Origin: a virus
DNA: 64,000 bases
Reading direction: 5' to 3' (one strand)
Virus record (IMG/VR): IMGVR_UViG_3300037493_004064
Location: 23,737 to 87,736 of that record
The translations under genes and the position numbers were made by a program. The notes under the pieces were generated by a model that searched no databases, was not told the DNA's origin, and was given only the letters and a program-made list of their open reading frames with translations. Positions 29,936 to 38,960 of the stretch are shown here, in pieces (within the stretch, counting starts at the first letter, position 1; each line of letters opens with the position of its first letter).

Positions 29936-30549
29936 TGATAACTTTAACATATTCAATAGAAGGCTTTATTAAAATATATGACCCCAATACCGGTGAAGTT
30001 TTTGAGGAAAAGAAGAATGCCATCAACTACGAAACCATGTCTGAGGCTCTGGCAGATACACTTAGTAGCCGTGGTTACGGAGAAATCTATCAAATGGCAT
30101 TCGGTAACGGCGGAGCGTCAGTGGCAGAAACGGGCGTCATTACATATCTGCCCCCGAATACCACTGGCCAAAACGCCGCTCTTTACAATCAGACATATGA
30201 AAAAATCGTAGACGACACCAGCGTTTTCAACCTGGATCCTACTAGAAACAAAATGACAGTGACACACACCACAAGCAAGGTGTACACTGACATTCTGGTT
30301 CAATGTCTGTTAGATTATGGTGAACCGTCGGGACAGGCAGCGTTTGATAACAGCACCCAGACCGATTCCACGTATGTTTTTGATGAATTGGGGCTTCTGG
30401 CGAACTACGGCACAGATTCCAGCGGTAACATCATAACCCGGCTACTCACTCACGTTATTTTTCACCCTGTTCAAAAGAGTTTGAATAGACAAATCCAGAT
30501 AGATTATACTGTGCGTATCCAGGCGTTAACTAATATGGTTACTATCTAG
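29935..30549 (+). CDS. Conserved virion/tail protein (GFIKIYDPNTGEV family)
   Basis: The 204-residue protein begins with GFIKIYDPNTGEVFEEKKNA, then a helix (YETMSEALADTLSSRG), IYQMAFGNGG, TYLPPNTTGQNAALYNQTYE and a YVFDELGL block near residue 145. This pattern is familiar from conserved late proteins of T4-like marine phages downstream of gp7-position genes, where gp8-to-gp10-type proteins lie in T4. I cannot assign a specific T4 counterpart. ATG 29935 overlaps the preceding stop. Confidence 0.65.
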   Translation: MITLTYSIEGFIKIYDPNTGEVFEEKKNAINYETMSEALADTLSSRGYGEIYQMAFGNGGASVAETGVITYLPPNTTGQNAALYNQTYEKIVDDTSVFNLDPTRNKMTVTHTTSKVYTDILVQCLLDYGEPSGQAAFDNSTQTDSTYVFDELGLLANYGTDSSGNIITRLLTHVIFHPVQKSLNRQIQIDYTVRIQALTNMVTI

Positions 30550-30557
30550 ATAAATAC
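30549..30557 (+). promoter_or_regulatory. T4-late-type promoter GATAAATAC
   Basis: GATAAATAC overlaps the last base of the previous stop codon and is 18 bases before ATG 30576, with CGGAAAGA as the ribosome-binding site between them. It has the same core as at 670. Confidence 0.5.
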
Positions 30558-30575
30558 AATATCGGAAAGAATAAA

Positions 30576-31778
30576 ATGGCATATACAATTGTTAAAAGTG
30601 ACGGAACAGTACTGACTACTATCGCAGATGGTACTATTAACACCACTAGCACAACTCAGGGACTTCCGGGTAGAAATTATGCAGGTTACGGGGCTACATT
30701 GGACACGAACATTGTCCACCAACTTGAAAATTTTGCCTACACATCACCTCCGGCAAACCCAATTCGCGGTCAACTATGGTATAACACAAACGCCAATGCG
30801 CTATGTGTCTGCCCTGCTGACGGAACAACCAACCCGGCATCATGGTTGACTCTGGCTCAATCTGGCAGTTCAGGGACAACAACATTCGGTGCAGTTACAG
30901 TAACCGGTGATCTTCAGGCAAATAACGTCATTGCCACTAACAACGTATCTGGTGCCAATGGCACCTTTACTAATTTATCGGTGACCGCAGTAGCAACTAT
31001 TGCCACTGCAAATGTCACCACGCTCAACGTAGGAACTGCAAATACACGAATTATTACAACTGGCGCCGCAGGAACAACTGGGGCCATGACAGGAACATGG
31101 ACAGTCACAGGAACAGGAAATGCGTTTACTGTTGCCGGTGGTAACCTTAGCACAGTTGGTATCAGAACTGACAACTATTTCTATGCAAACGGAGACCCTG
31201 TGTCGTTCGCCGGAACGTATGATGATGCGAATGTGGGCGCGTATCTACCAACTTATACTGGTACAGTCGGTGCTGCATCGGGTGTAGTCATCTTCCGTGG
31301 AGGAAACTTAACATCTGGTGGCACAGCCAACGTGGGCGCCATTACTGGTAACTGGACATTAACTGCAGGCTCAAAATTTAATGCAACTTACGCTGACTTG
31401 GCTGAAAGATTTGCCGCTGATGCTGAATATGAAGCAGGAACCGTTGTGGAAATCGGTGGTTCAGCAGAGATTACCGCAGTGAAGGATGCATTGAGTGAAA
31501 ATGTGCTCGGTGTCATCAGTACAAATGCTGCATATCTAATGAACGCTGGGGCCGGTGATGACAAAACTCATCCGGCTGTGGCGATTGGTGGACGGGTGCC
31601 AGTTAAGGTATTGGGTCTGGTAAGAAAAGGTGACAGATTAGTAAGTGCCGGAGATGGTGTTGCGATGGCAGCCGGGCAAGGCGAGGCATCTGCGTTTAAT
31701 ACAATTGGACGATCACTTGAAGATAAGTATACAACTGATTTAGGCACTGTCGTAGCAATCGTAACAATTAAAGGATAA
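30576..31778 (+). CDS. Tail-fibre-type structural protein with conserved C-terminal domain
   Basis: The 400-residue protein has an N-terminal domain (1-90, ending PIRGQLWYNTNANALCV) and a Thr/Ala/Asn/Gly-rich middle (95-260) with repetitive beta-strand elements such as TGDLQANNVIATNNVSGANG. Its C-terminal domain begins YADLAERFAADAEYEAGTVV and continues VLGVISTNAAYLMNAG and GGRVPVKVLGLVRKGDRLVS. That C-terminal domain is common at the ends of phage fibre proteins and may be an intramolecular chaperone or beta-barrel tip. It probably makes a trimeric fibre. It has its own late-promoter-like motif and good ribosome-binding site. Confidence 0.7.
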   Translation: MAYTIVKSDGTVLTTIADGTINTTSTTQGLPGRNYAGYGATLDTNIVHQLENFAYTSPPANPIRGQLWYNTNANALCVCPADGTTNPASWLTLAQSGSSGTTTFGAVTVTGDLQANNVIATNNVSGANGTFTNLSVTAVATIATANVTTLNVGTANTRIITTGAAGTTGAMTGTWTVTGTGNAFTVAGGNLSTVGIRTDNYFYANGDPVSFAGTYDDANVGAYLPTYTGTVGAASGVVIFRGGNLTSGGTANVGAITGNWTLTAGSKFNATYADLAERFAADAEYEAGTVVEIGGSAEITAVKDALSENVLGVISTNAAYLMNAGAGDDKTHPAVAIGGRVPVKVLGLVRKGDRLVSAGDGVAMAAGQGEASAFNTIGRSLEDKYTTDLGTVVAIVTIKG

Positions 31779-31781
31779 AAA

Positions 31782-32735
31782 ATGACTTGGGCACAATATG
31801 GATTAGTACAATCTACCGACTTTAATACAATGGTTGGTGGTAACCCAACAACTACGGCCAACGTGCTAAACACAGTCTGGGCAACAGGTGGGACAAAGAA
31901 TGGTTACGGACAAACTGCAATCGCAAACGTGGCTGTTGGTCAATCAGTCGGTGCCACTGAGTGGAGCAACCTAACTGGTAAAACATCCAACTGTGGCTCA
32001 CACCAAGGTTCTTCGTTGAGCAGCATTACGACTCCGGTTGTCGGTGGGACAGTTACTTATCAGGCTAACATTCAGACCAACTTAAATACAATTTATTCCA
32101 ACAAATTAAACGCCGCCACACAAGGAACTACCTCTTCTAACACCGCAACATACGCAAGTACTTGGGTAAATGCAATTACTTTCGTTCATACAGCGACATT
32201 TGCCAACGGCGATGCTGCTCGGTATTTCTTTAATTCAGGTGGCCAACTCTCACTGACATGTTCACACCCAGCTGGTACCGGGATAAACCTGTTACTAAAT
32301 GGTTTGGCATCTAATATCGGCACACTTACTATGAGCGCACCCACTTCTGAAACTATCACTGTGGTTGGTGGCTCGTACACAGGCCTAACTAGAGTCGGCG
32401 GTGGTGGCACTTCTCCGACAGTGTATGTCACTGGATCCGGATACTTCGCTCAGACAATTACGAATGCCAACGTATACTTCCAGACGGCTTCGACTGGCCC
32501 TGGAGCATATCTCGGCACGTTCATTAACCTACTGACTAAGTCCAATGGTACCCAAGGTGGTAACGGAGATGCCGGAAGTATTATTACCTTCTATACTGTT
32601 TGGGATGAAATTCCAAACGGCCTTACTGTGTCAGCCGGCTCAGCGACAACCCTCACAGTGAAACCACCGGAACTAACATATCTGGCAAACACCTGGGGTA
32701 CAATTACCCTAGCTGGTTCAGTTTCGGGTAGTTAA
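31782..32735 (+). CDS. Probable tail fibre / receptor-contact protein
   Basis: The 317-residue protein starts MTWAQYGLVQSTDFNTMVGG and is rich in Thr, Ser, Gly, Asn and Ala, with aromatic residues typical of beta-structured fibre tips. It has no Lys/Arg-rich or catalytic region. It follows the preceding fibre gene by three bases and ends just before a late-promoter motif, so it is the last clearly structural gene before the glycan block. Adhesin function is inferred only. Confidence 0.6.
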   Translation: MTWAQYGLVQSTDFNTMVGGNPTTTANVLNTVWATGGTKNGYGQTAIANVAVGQSVGATEWSNLTGKTSNCGSHQGSSLSSITTPVVGGTVTYQANIQTNLNTIYSNKLNAATQGTTSSNTATYASTWVNAITFVHTATFANGDAARYFFNSGGQLSLTCSHPAGTGINLLLNGLASNIGTLTMSAPTSETITVVGGSYTGLTRVGGGGTSPTVYVTGSGYFAQTITNANVYFQTASTGPGAYLGTFINLLTKSNGTQGGNGDAGSIITFYTVWDEIPNGLTVSAGSATTLTVKPPELTYLANTWGTITLAGSVSGS

Positions 32736-32759
32736 TTAATTTCGCCCCCCTCAAATCCA

Positions 32760-32768
32760 TCTAAATAC
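32760..32768 (+). promoter_or_regulatory. Late-promoter-like motif TCTAAATAC heading the glycan block
   Basis: TCTAAATAC is one mismatch from TATAAATA plus C. It is followed by TCATAGGAG, giving a good ribosome-binding site for ATG 32784. The arrangement TAAATACT-x-ATAGGA is the same as upstream of the gene at 696. It lies in a 48-base gap, and the genes from here to 61493 have no larger gap than about ten bases. Confidence 0.5.
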
Positions 32769-32783
32769 TCATAGGAGTGATAG

Positions 32784-33101
32784 ATGGATACCACACAATT
32801 AATCGCCGATGTGAAGGCGCGTTTCGCCCACAACTCAGCCAAAGCCTATCTCAAAGACAAATACGCCAGCAAACTAATAGTTGCCGAACAGGGTGGTCTT
32901 TGGACTGCTGGCCCCGAGTTAATAGCATTTCTTGCCGCCCAGAGTGACTTCACCATAGACGACACCGTAATTCTTATTGACAATTTTGATAATCCGGTAC
33001 AGGTTAATGGCCCATCTCTATTGGCCATTCTTCAGAAAACGTATAACACGGTGATGAACGCCTGGTACGCCGAGTGGAAAGAACTTGAGAGCAAGAGATG
33101 A
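32784..33101 (+). CDS. Small conserved phage protein, function unknown
   Basis: The 105-residue, mainly helical and charged protein starts DTTQLIADVKARFAHNSAKA and continues LKDKYASKL and GGLWTAGPELIAFL. It resembles a conserved hypothetical of T4-like marine phages found near fibre genes (from memory). No cysteine or catalytic motif is present. It has a strong ribosome-binding site (AGGAG) and an ATGA overlap with the following transferase gene, linking the structural and glycan sections. Confidence 0.6.
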   Translation: MDTTQLIADVKARFAHNSAKAYLKDKYASKLIVAEQGGLWTAGPELIAFLAAQSDFTIDDTVILIDNFDNPVQVNGPSLLAILQKTYNTVMNAWYAEWKELESKR

Positions 33102-33895
33102 GTCGAGGAGTACTGCTTTTTGCGTTTAACAACGAAAAGTTCAACTACTATGACATGGCCGTGGCAACGGCGAAGCGTGTAAATCACTTTCTTAATCTGC
33201 CTGTTACCATAGTAACGGATACAGAGTCATCGCGCCGGTGCATTCCGGTTTTTGATCAGACATTATTGGTACCGGCCGACAAGAGTAACCGACGAGACTA
33301 TTCAACCTGGATTAATAAGGGTCGCTATCGTGCATATGCTCTTAGTCCGTATGATGAAACGATCCTGTTGGATACTGACTACATGATCAACTCCGATACT
33401 CTGTTGAAAACATTTGACTTCTGTGATGATTTCTGTTGCCACGATACCACCAGTTTTTTGATGCACCCGGGTGTTCCTCAGGAAGTTCTCAGTGCCTATT
33501 CCCTTAACACTCTGTGGGCAACTGTGGTAACCTTTAGGAAAACAAGAAGGGCCGAACAAATATTTGGTTGTCTGGAAATGGTTCAGAAGAACTACGACCA
33601 TTACGCAAACATTCATAACTTCGTCGGCGGGGTATTTCGTAATGACTATGCCCTGACTCTGGCCCTACGGATAGTTAACGGACACTCCGAAAATAAGCAA
33701 GATATCATCCCTTGGAATCTTGTTCATGTTGGCAAGAACACTTCAATATTTAGAAATTCCGATGATGAACTCAACACTGAATATACTGTTATTTTTGACA
33801 GCTGGAAACGAGCCAAGATAAAGAAGGAGTATATCACTCTGAAGGATATGGACTTTCATTGTATGAACAAGGCTAACTTTATGGAGTTGATATGA
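33098..33895 (+). CDS. GT-A-like glycosyltransferase
   Basis: The 265-residue protein has an N-terminal nucleotide-binding pattern (GVLLFAFNNEKFNYYDMA), VTIVTDTESSRRC, and an acidic D-T-D motif in ETILLDTDYMINS, as expected for metal and UDP-sugar binding in GT-A folds of the GT8 type. The context of many sugar genes supports a transferase. Substrate and acceptor cannot be inferred. It overlaps its neighbours by ATGA on both sides. Confidence 0.65.
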   Translation: MSRGVLLFAFNNEKFNYYDMAVATAKRVNHFLNLPVTIVTDTESSRRCIPVFDQTLLVPADKSNRRDYSTWINKGRYRAYALSPYDETILLDTDYMINSDTLLKTFDFCDDFCCHDTTSFLMHPGVPQEVLSAYSLNTLWATVVTFRKTRRAEQIFGCLEMVQKNYDHYANIHNFVGGVFRNDYALTLALRIVNGHSENKQDIIPWNLVHVGKNTSIFRNSDDELNTEYTVIFDSWKRAKIKKEYITLKDMDFHCMNKANFMELI

Positions 33896-34677
33896 CCCGC
33901 GGCTTTGTAATCCTGGCAGTTGATGCCGGCGGCACTGACTATCTGAAGTGCGCCCGAACGTTGGCCAAGTCAATTAGAACTTGTATGCCGAATGAATCTA
34001 TTACTCTCATATCTGATCATACTGAACCCGATGAATTGTTTGATACCGTTGTCCAATTACCACATGGTGACCTTGCCCCAAAGAGCGCATGGAAACTCAT
34101 CAACGATTGGCAAGTGTATGAAGCCAGCCCGTATGATTACACCATAAAACTTGAAGCCGACATGATTATCCCACGGTCCATTGAATACTGGTGGGACGTT
34201 TTATGTGGGCGTGACCTTGTTGTGAGTTCCACCATTAGAAACTTCAAAGGAGAGATATCAGATTGCAGGGTATACAGACGATTCATTGATGACAATAAGT
34301 TACCTGATGCATATAACTCCATAACCTATTTTAAAAAATCAGATGTGGCCAAGAAGTTCTTTGAAATTGTCCGTGATATATTTGAAAACTGGACGGACTA
34401 TCGCGCCTTGATGAAATGTTCCTCACAGGAAGAAGCCACTACTGACTGGGTGTATGCCATTGCCTGCCACATAATGGGCATGGAGAAAACAATGTTACCA
34501 ACCTTCACAGAAATGAGCATGGTTCATATGAAGCAATATGTTAACGGACTGCCACACGAAGACTGGACTAAGGTGTTGGTCACTGAGTTTCGCCCTATGC
34601 GTGTCAACTCATACATTCAGTTGCACCCGTTCCACTATCATCAGAAGTCATTTTCTGATACAATAGATCATGGATGA
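33892..34677 (+). CDS. GT-A-like glycosyltransferase
   Basis: The 261-residue protein has a similar plan to the preceding gene: GFVILAVDAGGTDYLKCART at the start, SITLISDHTEP, then E-A-D in YTIKLEADMIIP in the position of the DXD motif. A His-rich end (LHPFHYHQKSF) is notable. It overlaps its upstream partner by four bases. The two may form a pair or act sequentially. The acceptor is unknown. Confidence 0.6.
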   Translation: MTRGFVILAVDAGGTDYLKCARTLAKSIRTCMPNESITLISDHTEPDELFDTVVQLPHGDLAPKSAWKLINDWQVYEASPYDYTIKLEADMIIPRSIEYWWDVLCGRDLVVSSTIRNFKGEISDCRVYRRFIDDNKLPDAYNSITYFKKSDVAKKFFEIVRDIFENWTDYRALMKCSSQEEATTDWVYAIACHIMGMEKTMLPTFTEMSMVHMKQYVNGLPHEDWTKVLVTEFRPMRVNSYIQLHPFHYHQKSFSDTIDHG

Positions 34678-35008
34678 AAATAACTTTACTATAATCTGGG
34701 AAGCACCTAAAATCGTAAAACCCGAGTTTCGTTTATACTACGATGAAGCCGGTAAGGTGATTTGTTATACATGCGACACCACGTTGCCCGGTAACTTTGT
34801 CGTGGTAGATTCCTCAACTTTTGCCCAAAGTCGCCCTGATCTAAGAGTAGTCAATGGTAAACTAGTAGAGGGCATCTCGGCAGTTGTCGTCTCCAGATTA
34901 GTTCCGGGCCCGGGTATTAGGTGTGCCGCAGAAGATTTTAACATCGTCGTTGGTGATGATTACCAAGGCGAAACAATAACATGGAAATTACAAACGTATG
35001 AACTCTGA
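34670..35008 (+). CDS. Small protein of unknown function (SRPDLRVVNGKL)
   Basis: The 112-residue, beta-rich protein contains EFRLYYDEAGKVICYTCDT, PGNFVVVDSSTFAQSRPDLR and VVNGKL. It resembles short conserved phage proteins that sit among glycosyltransferase genes (from memory); no catalytic motif is evident. It overlaps the upstream transferase by eight bases and the downstream one by eleven. It may be a scaffold or virion protein, but its role is unknown. Confidence 0.55.
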   Translation: MDENNFTIIWEAPKIVKPEFRLYYDEAGKVICYTCDTTLPGNFVVVDSSTFAQSRPDLRVVNGKLVEGISAVVVSRLVPGPGIRCAAEDFNIVVGDDYQGETITWKLQTYEL

Positions 35009-35951
35009 TATAGTTGATGTTGCTGATTTAGATTGCGTATACCTAAGTTATGACGAGCCGCAGAAAGAAGAATTCTGGCTGAGAATTAAGAATATGGTGC
35101 CGTGGGCAAAGAGAGTTGATAATGTCAAAGGCTCTGATGCAGCACACAAGGCAGCAGGGGAAGCAAGCGACACAGAACGATTCATCCTGATCGACGGTGA
35201 CAACATGCCCGACGAGTCCTTCTTCAACATTCAACTGGATTTCACTGGTAAGGATGACACGTTTAAACTTGGGCAATTCCGTTGGAAAGCCATCAATAGC
35301 ATCAACGGGCTGCGTTACGGCAACGGGGGCATGTCCTCTTGGACAAAGACGTATGTACGCGAGATGAAAACTCACGAACATCAGGATGAGGGTGATGTAT
35401 CCAGGATTGCTGATTTCTGTCTGGACAGCAAAGACAATCTTTACTGGGCCATGAACGACTGCTACTCCACAACATACCCGAACCACACCCCGTTTCAGGC
35501 ATGGCGTGCCGGCTTCAGAGAAGGTGTCAAGATGTGTCTGGTCAAAGGCGCCCGTCCTACAGTAGACGAATTTAAGGATAACGTGGCCAGTCGCAACCTG
35601 AACAATTTGACTATTTGGCATAACGTCGGTGCAGATGTGGAGAACGGTTACTATGCGATGTACGGGGCACAGTATGGGACATACATGACTTTGCTCACCA
35701 ATTGGAATCCGCATGATGTGCAATGGTTTGATAATTACCCCATACTATGGGAAGATTTCCAGAAAACCAAATACAACGATGAATTTTTGTATCAGATGAG
35801 TGAGTCACTGAAAGATAAACTTGGACTGCCCATATGCACTTTGAATCCGGAGCAAAGCAAATTCTTTAAGCGACACTATAATGCTGATAAGTACAACATG
35901 GGTCCTCTGGTCAGAGAGATGGACGTAATAAGAAAGCACGAAGGTTGGTAA
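34998..35951 (+). CDS. GT-A-like transferase (phage type)
   Basis: The 317-residue protein has CVYLSYDEPQKEEFWLRIKN near the start, then PWAKRVDNVKGSDAAHKAAG and a D-G-D acidic triad in RFILIDGDNMPD. The last fits the DXD of GT-A enzymes. The remainder is aromatic-rich (WNPHDVQWFDNYPILWEDF). It is the third GT-A-like gene in 3 kb. The stop overlaps the next start as TAATG. Confidence 0.6.
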   Translation: MNSDIVDVADLDCVYLSYDEPQKEEFWLRIKNMVPWAKRVDNVKGSDAAHKAAGEASDTERFILIDGDNMPDESFFNIQLDFTGKDDTFKLGQFRWKAINSINGLRYGNGGMSSWTKTYVREMKTHEHQDEGDVSRIADFCLDSKDNLYWAMNDCYSTTYPNHTPFQAWRAGFREGVKMCLVKGARPTVDEFKDNVASRNLNNLTIWHNVGADVENGYYAMYGAQYGTYMTLLTNWNPHDVQWFDNYPILWEDFQKTKYNDEFLYQMSESLKDKLGLPICTLNPEQSKFFKRHYNADKYNMGPLVREMDVIRKHEGW

Positions 35952-37534
35952 TGCAAAAACAAGTAAAAGACATAATTTGGTTAACAGATATCGGGTCAGA
36001 TAGGATTCAGAATAACCCGGTAAATATTGACAAGGCAAAAGACCTACTGAATAGCACCGGCCCTGGATTTTGTCTGGCAAAGTTTACACAGGTAACGATG
36101 CACCTGGGCACTGGTATGACTCATGCGTGTCACCATCCTAGTCCACATGCTATTCCTCTTGAAGAAATAGAAAATAACCCTGCGGCTTTGTTTAACACGA
36201 AGCATTTGAAACAAGCAAGGAAGGAAATGCTTGCTGGTGGGAAACCGGCAGAGTGTGATTACTGTTGGCGGATTGAAAATAATAAGAGCCCTAGTGACCG
36301 ATACTTTAAAAGTCTGGAGCCATGGGCACTGTCAAAGCACGACGAGATTCAAGCCAGTGACCCTGAATCGGACTTTTTCCCAACGTATCTTGAGGTAGAT
36401 TTCAGTAATGTATGTAACTTCAAATGTGTGTACTGTGGACCTGAGTATAGCACCAAGTGGGTTGAGGATCTGAAACAGCATGGTCCAATAAAGTTGTTGG
36501 AGAACACACACCATGTTCAATGGGCACAGGGTTACCAAAAAAATCTTGATGATCTTGCATATAAGAACAGCGAGTTTAATCCTTACCTTGATGCATTCTG
36601 GAAATGGTTTCCTGAGGCATATAAACATCTCAAGGTGTATCGTATAACTGGTGGAGAACCGCTGCTGACTAAAGAAACATTTAGGAGTATGGATTGGTTC
36701 ATTGAGAACCCTAATAAGGATCTGGAATTCAACATCAATACTAACCTAAGCGCCCCTGATAAACTATGGGATGCATTTGTCAGCAAGATAAAGGTGATAT
36801 CAAGTAACCAATGTGTAAAGAAATTTACTGTTTTCACTAGTGTAGATGGATGGGGGAAGCGCGCCGAATATGCCAGACCCGGGTTAGATTTTGGGGTGTT
36901 GCAGGACCGCGTCGAGCAACTGTTGAAAATCGGTAACATTCGCGTTACCATAATGTGTACGTTTAACATTTTTAGCATTTCCAGTATTAAGGAATTATTG
37001 GAATGGCAAGTAGGACTAAAGAGACAATACAACAACAATGCACAGGGCGCAGATTGGGAAGTGGAAATGGGATTCAATTTAAATGGCACCGGTGATCCCT
37101 TTGCCATACGAAAGATGAAAAATCCTGACCATTACGCAACTGTTGGTATAGACACACCATACTTACGTAGCCCGACATGCCTTGATGCCCAGTACATCGA
37201 CCACAGTATCATACAAAAGTATCTGATACCGGCAATGAATTATGTAGCTGAAAACACAGCAACGCATACATGGAATAGCCATCAAGGATTTGAAGATTAC
37301 GAACTGGAAAAGTTCAAACGAATATGCCTACAGATAATGGGACACGATAAAAATAATGTGCAGAACGGAGACACCCGGGACACCATAGTAAACCGTGCTA
37401 AGTTCTTTGACTTCGTAAACGAGATTGACCGTCGCCACGGCACTGATTTCTTAGTGACTTTTCCTGAAATGACAGACTTCTATGAGTTGTGTGAACGAAT
37501 GAACAAAGAAGTCCGGGAAGGAAAACATGTCTGA
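35951..37534 (+). CDS. Twitch-type radical SAM protein with N-terminal four-Cys domain
   Basis: The 527-residue protein has the radical SAM cluster motif C155-x3-C159-x2-C162 (CNFKCVYCGPEYS) and RITGGEPLL at about 228-236, the usual GGE strand. Before the core there is a four-Cys set, C41, C60, C102 and C105, with CHHPSPH around C60 and AECDYCWRIE around C102/C105. Radical SAM enzymes make a 5'-deoxyadenosyl radical; twitch-type members often bind a further Fe-S cluster. The substrate is unknown, probably a sugar, lipid or peptide. I chose ATG 35951 (TAATG overlap) rather than TTG 35945. Confidence 0.78.
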   Translation: MQKQVKDIIWLTDIGSDRIQNNPVNIDKAKDLLNSTGPGFCLAKFTQVTMHLGTGMTHACHHPSPHAIPLEEIENNPAALFNTKHLKQARKEMLAGGKPAECDYCWRIENNKSPSDRYFKSLEPWALSKHDEIQASDPESDFFPTYLEVDFSNVCNFKCVYCGPEYSTKWVEDLKQHGPIKLLENTHHVQWAQGYQKNLDDLAYKNSEFNPYLDAFWKWFPEAYKHLKVYRITGGEPLLTKETFRSMDWFIENPNKDLEFNINTNLSAPDKLWDAFVSKIKVISSNQCVKKFTVFTSVDGWGKRAEYARPGLDFGVLQDRVEQLLKIGNIRVTIMCTFNIFSISSIKELLEWQVGLKRQYNNNAQGADWEVEMGFNLNGTGDPFAIRKMKNPDHYATVGIDTPYLRSPTCLDAQYIDHSIIQKYLIPAMNYVAENTATHTWNSHQGFEDYELEKFKRICLQIMGHDKNNVQNGDTRDTIVNRAKFFDFVNEIDRRHGTDFLVTFPEMTDFYELCERMNKEVREGKHV

Positions 37535-38960
37535 ACATCTAATAACCTGGAGAGATGAGCAACTTAACACCATAAGCAAAAGTTTCTGTCCGGCTAAATG
37601 GTATAATGCAAGTATCTACTTGGGTTTTGGATACACTGGCTCATGCCACCATCCCCTGCCACACCCAATTAACAAGGAAGAAATTTTAATCAATCCCAAG
37701 GCCATTCACAATACTGCACACAAGAAGGAAGTCAGAAAGATGATGCTTGAGGGTATCCGGCCCGCAGAATGCGCCTATTGCTGGAAAGTAGAAGGCATGG
37801 GAAGAAATAACGTCAGTGACCGAGTGTACAAGAGCATAATTTATGATAACAATGATATAAAGGCCATTAAGGATATGCCATGGGATGCCGACGTTGAACT
37901 TAAAACGTTGGAGATTAGTTTTGATCGCCAATGCAACTTTGCATGTAGCTATTGCAATGCCGGCTATAGTTCAACATGGTCTCAGGACTTACAGACAAAT
38001 GGAGCATATCAAAACTTCATTGCTCCTGGTGGCGGTGGCGGTGCATATCAAACTGATGGAAGCTGGGCAGAAGCAAATGGTAGACATCTTGACGATAATC
38101 CATACACAGATGCCTTTTTTAAATGGTGGCCTGAGTTGTCAAAGAGTTTAGATGAAATCCGGATTACCGGCGGTGAAGCCACTGTCAGTCAAAACTTCTG
38201 GCGGTTCGTTGATATTATGCACCAATCCGAGTCACCAAATATGCGCTTTGCTGTCAATTCTAATTTAGGGATGAGTGAAAAGGCCCTTGAGAAACTTATT
38301 AAAATTACCCACACCTTACCAGTAAAGGAGTTTGACTTATTTACCAGCAATGAATGTTACGGGGCACATGCTGAATATGTGCGAGATGGTCTTAATTACA
38401 AGCAGTGGAGAACCAATATGGTGACCTTCATGGATAATGCCAAATTTAGATCACTGACTATTATGATGACTATAAACAATCTTACGCTGTTCAGTTTAAC
38501 TGATTTCATTGATGATATGATTGAGTTAAAGAAGAAATACGGAGTAGGTAGGCCTCTGATGGATTTGAACATTCTGCGATGGCCCAATTATATGAGCGTC
38601 CTTGTTCTCCCTGATGACATTAAGAGTGAATGCCATGCACAGATTAAGAATTGGTTTGCCGATGAGCAAAATACCAAGTACCTGGAGCCGAACGAAAGGG
38701 CCAGTATTCAACGATTAATCGATTATATTGAGGTAGTCGATAAGGCACACATAAATACCACTGATGACAAGTCTCTGTTATTTCATGATTTTAAAAGTTT
38801 TTATACCCAGTATGACACCCGCAGAAGTAAAAATCTAATGGAGACTTTTCCTAGGTTAGCCGATTGGTATGAGAAAATAGAACTGAAAAAGATATTTGAA
38901 ATAAAACCGTTAAACCAGACTGGAATAACACAGTATGAATTAGGAGAGTACAAGGGATGA
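37527..38960 (+). CDS. Second twitch-type radical SAM protein
   Basis: The 477-residue paralogue of the preceding gene has C136-x3-C140-x2-C143 (CNFACSYCNAGYSSTW) and RITGGEATVS. Its N-terminal cysteines C21, C40, C82 and C85 have exactly the same spacing as in the upstream gene (x18, x41, x2), and CHHPLPHPI and AECAYCWKVE align. It differs by a Gly-rich loop (APGGGGGAY). It overlaps the upstream gene by eight bases, so the two proteins are probably made together and may form a heterodimer or act in sequence. Confidence 0.77.
   Translation: MSEHLITWRDEQLNTISKSFCPAKWYNASIYLGFGYTGSCHHPLPHPINKEEILINPKAIHNTAHKKEVRKMMLEGIRPAECAYCWKVEGMGRNNVSDRVYKSIIYDNNDIKAIKDMPWDADVELKTLEISFDRQCNFACSYCNAGYSSTWSQDLQTNGAYQNFIAPGGGGGAYQTDGSWAEANGRHLDDNPYTDAFFKWWPELSKSLDEIRITGGEATVSQNFWRFVDIMHQSESPNMRFAVNSNLGMSEKALEKLIKITHTLPVKEFDLFTSNECYGAHAEYVRDGLNYKQWRTNMVTFMDNAKFRSLTIMMTINNLTLFSLTDFIDDMIELKKKYGVGRPLMDLNILRWPNYMSVLVLPDDIKSECHAQIKNWFADEQNTKYLEPNERASIQRLIDYIEVVDKAHINTTDDKSLLFHDFKSFYTQYDTRRSKNLMETFPRLADWYEKIELKKIFEIKPLNQTGITQYELGEYKG

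Noticed and set aside
35043-35723. A 226-codon minus-strand open frame
   Set aside because: It is antisense to the GT-A-like gene, whose DGD motif and start/stop overlaps with neighbours support the plus strand.
38749-38758. ATAAATACC inside the second radical SAM gene, and a similar motif near 52546
   Set aside because: Both lie within coding sequence of the gapless block away from gene starts, and the motif is expected by chance in AT-rich DNA.
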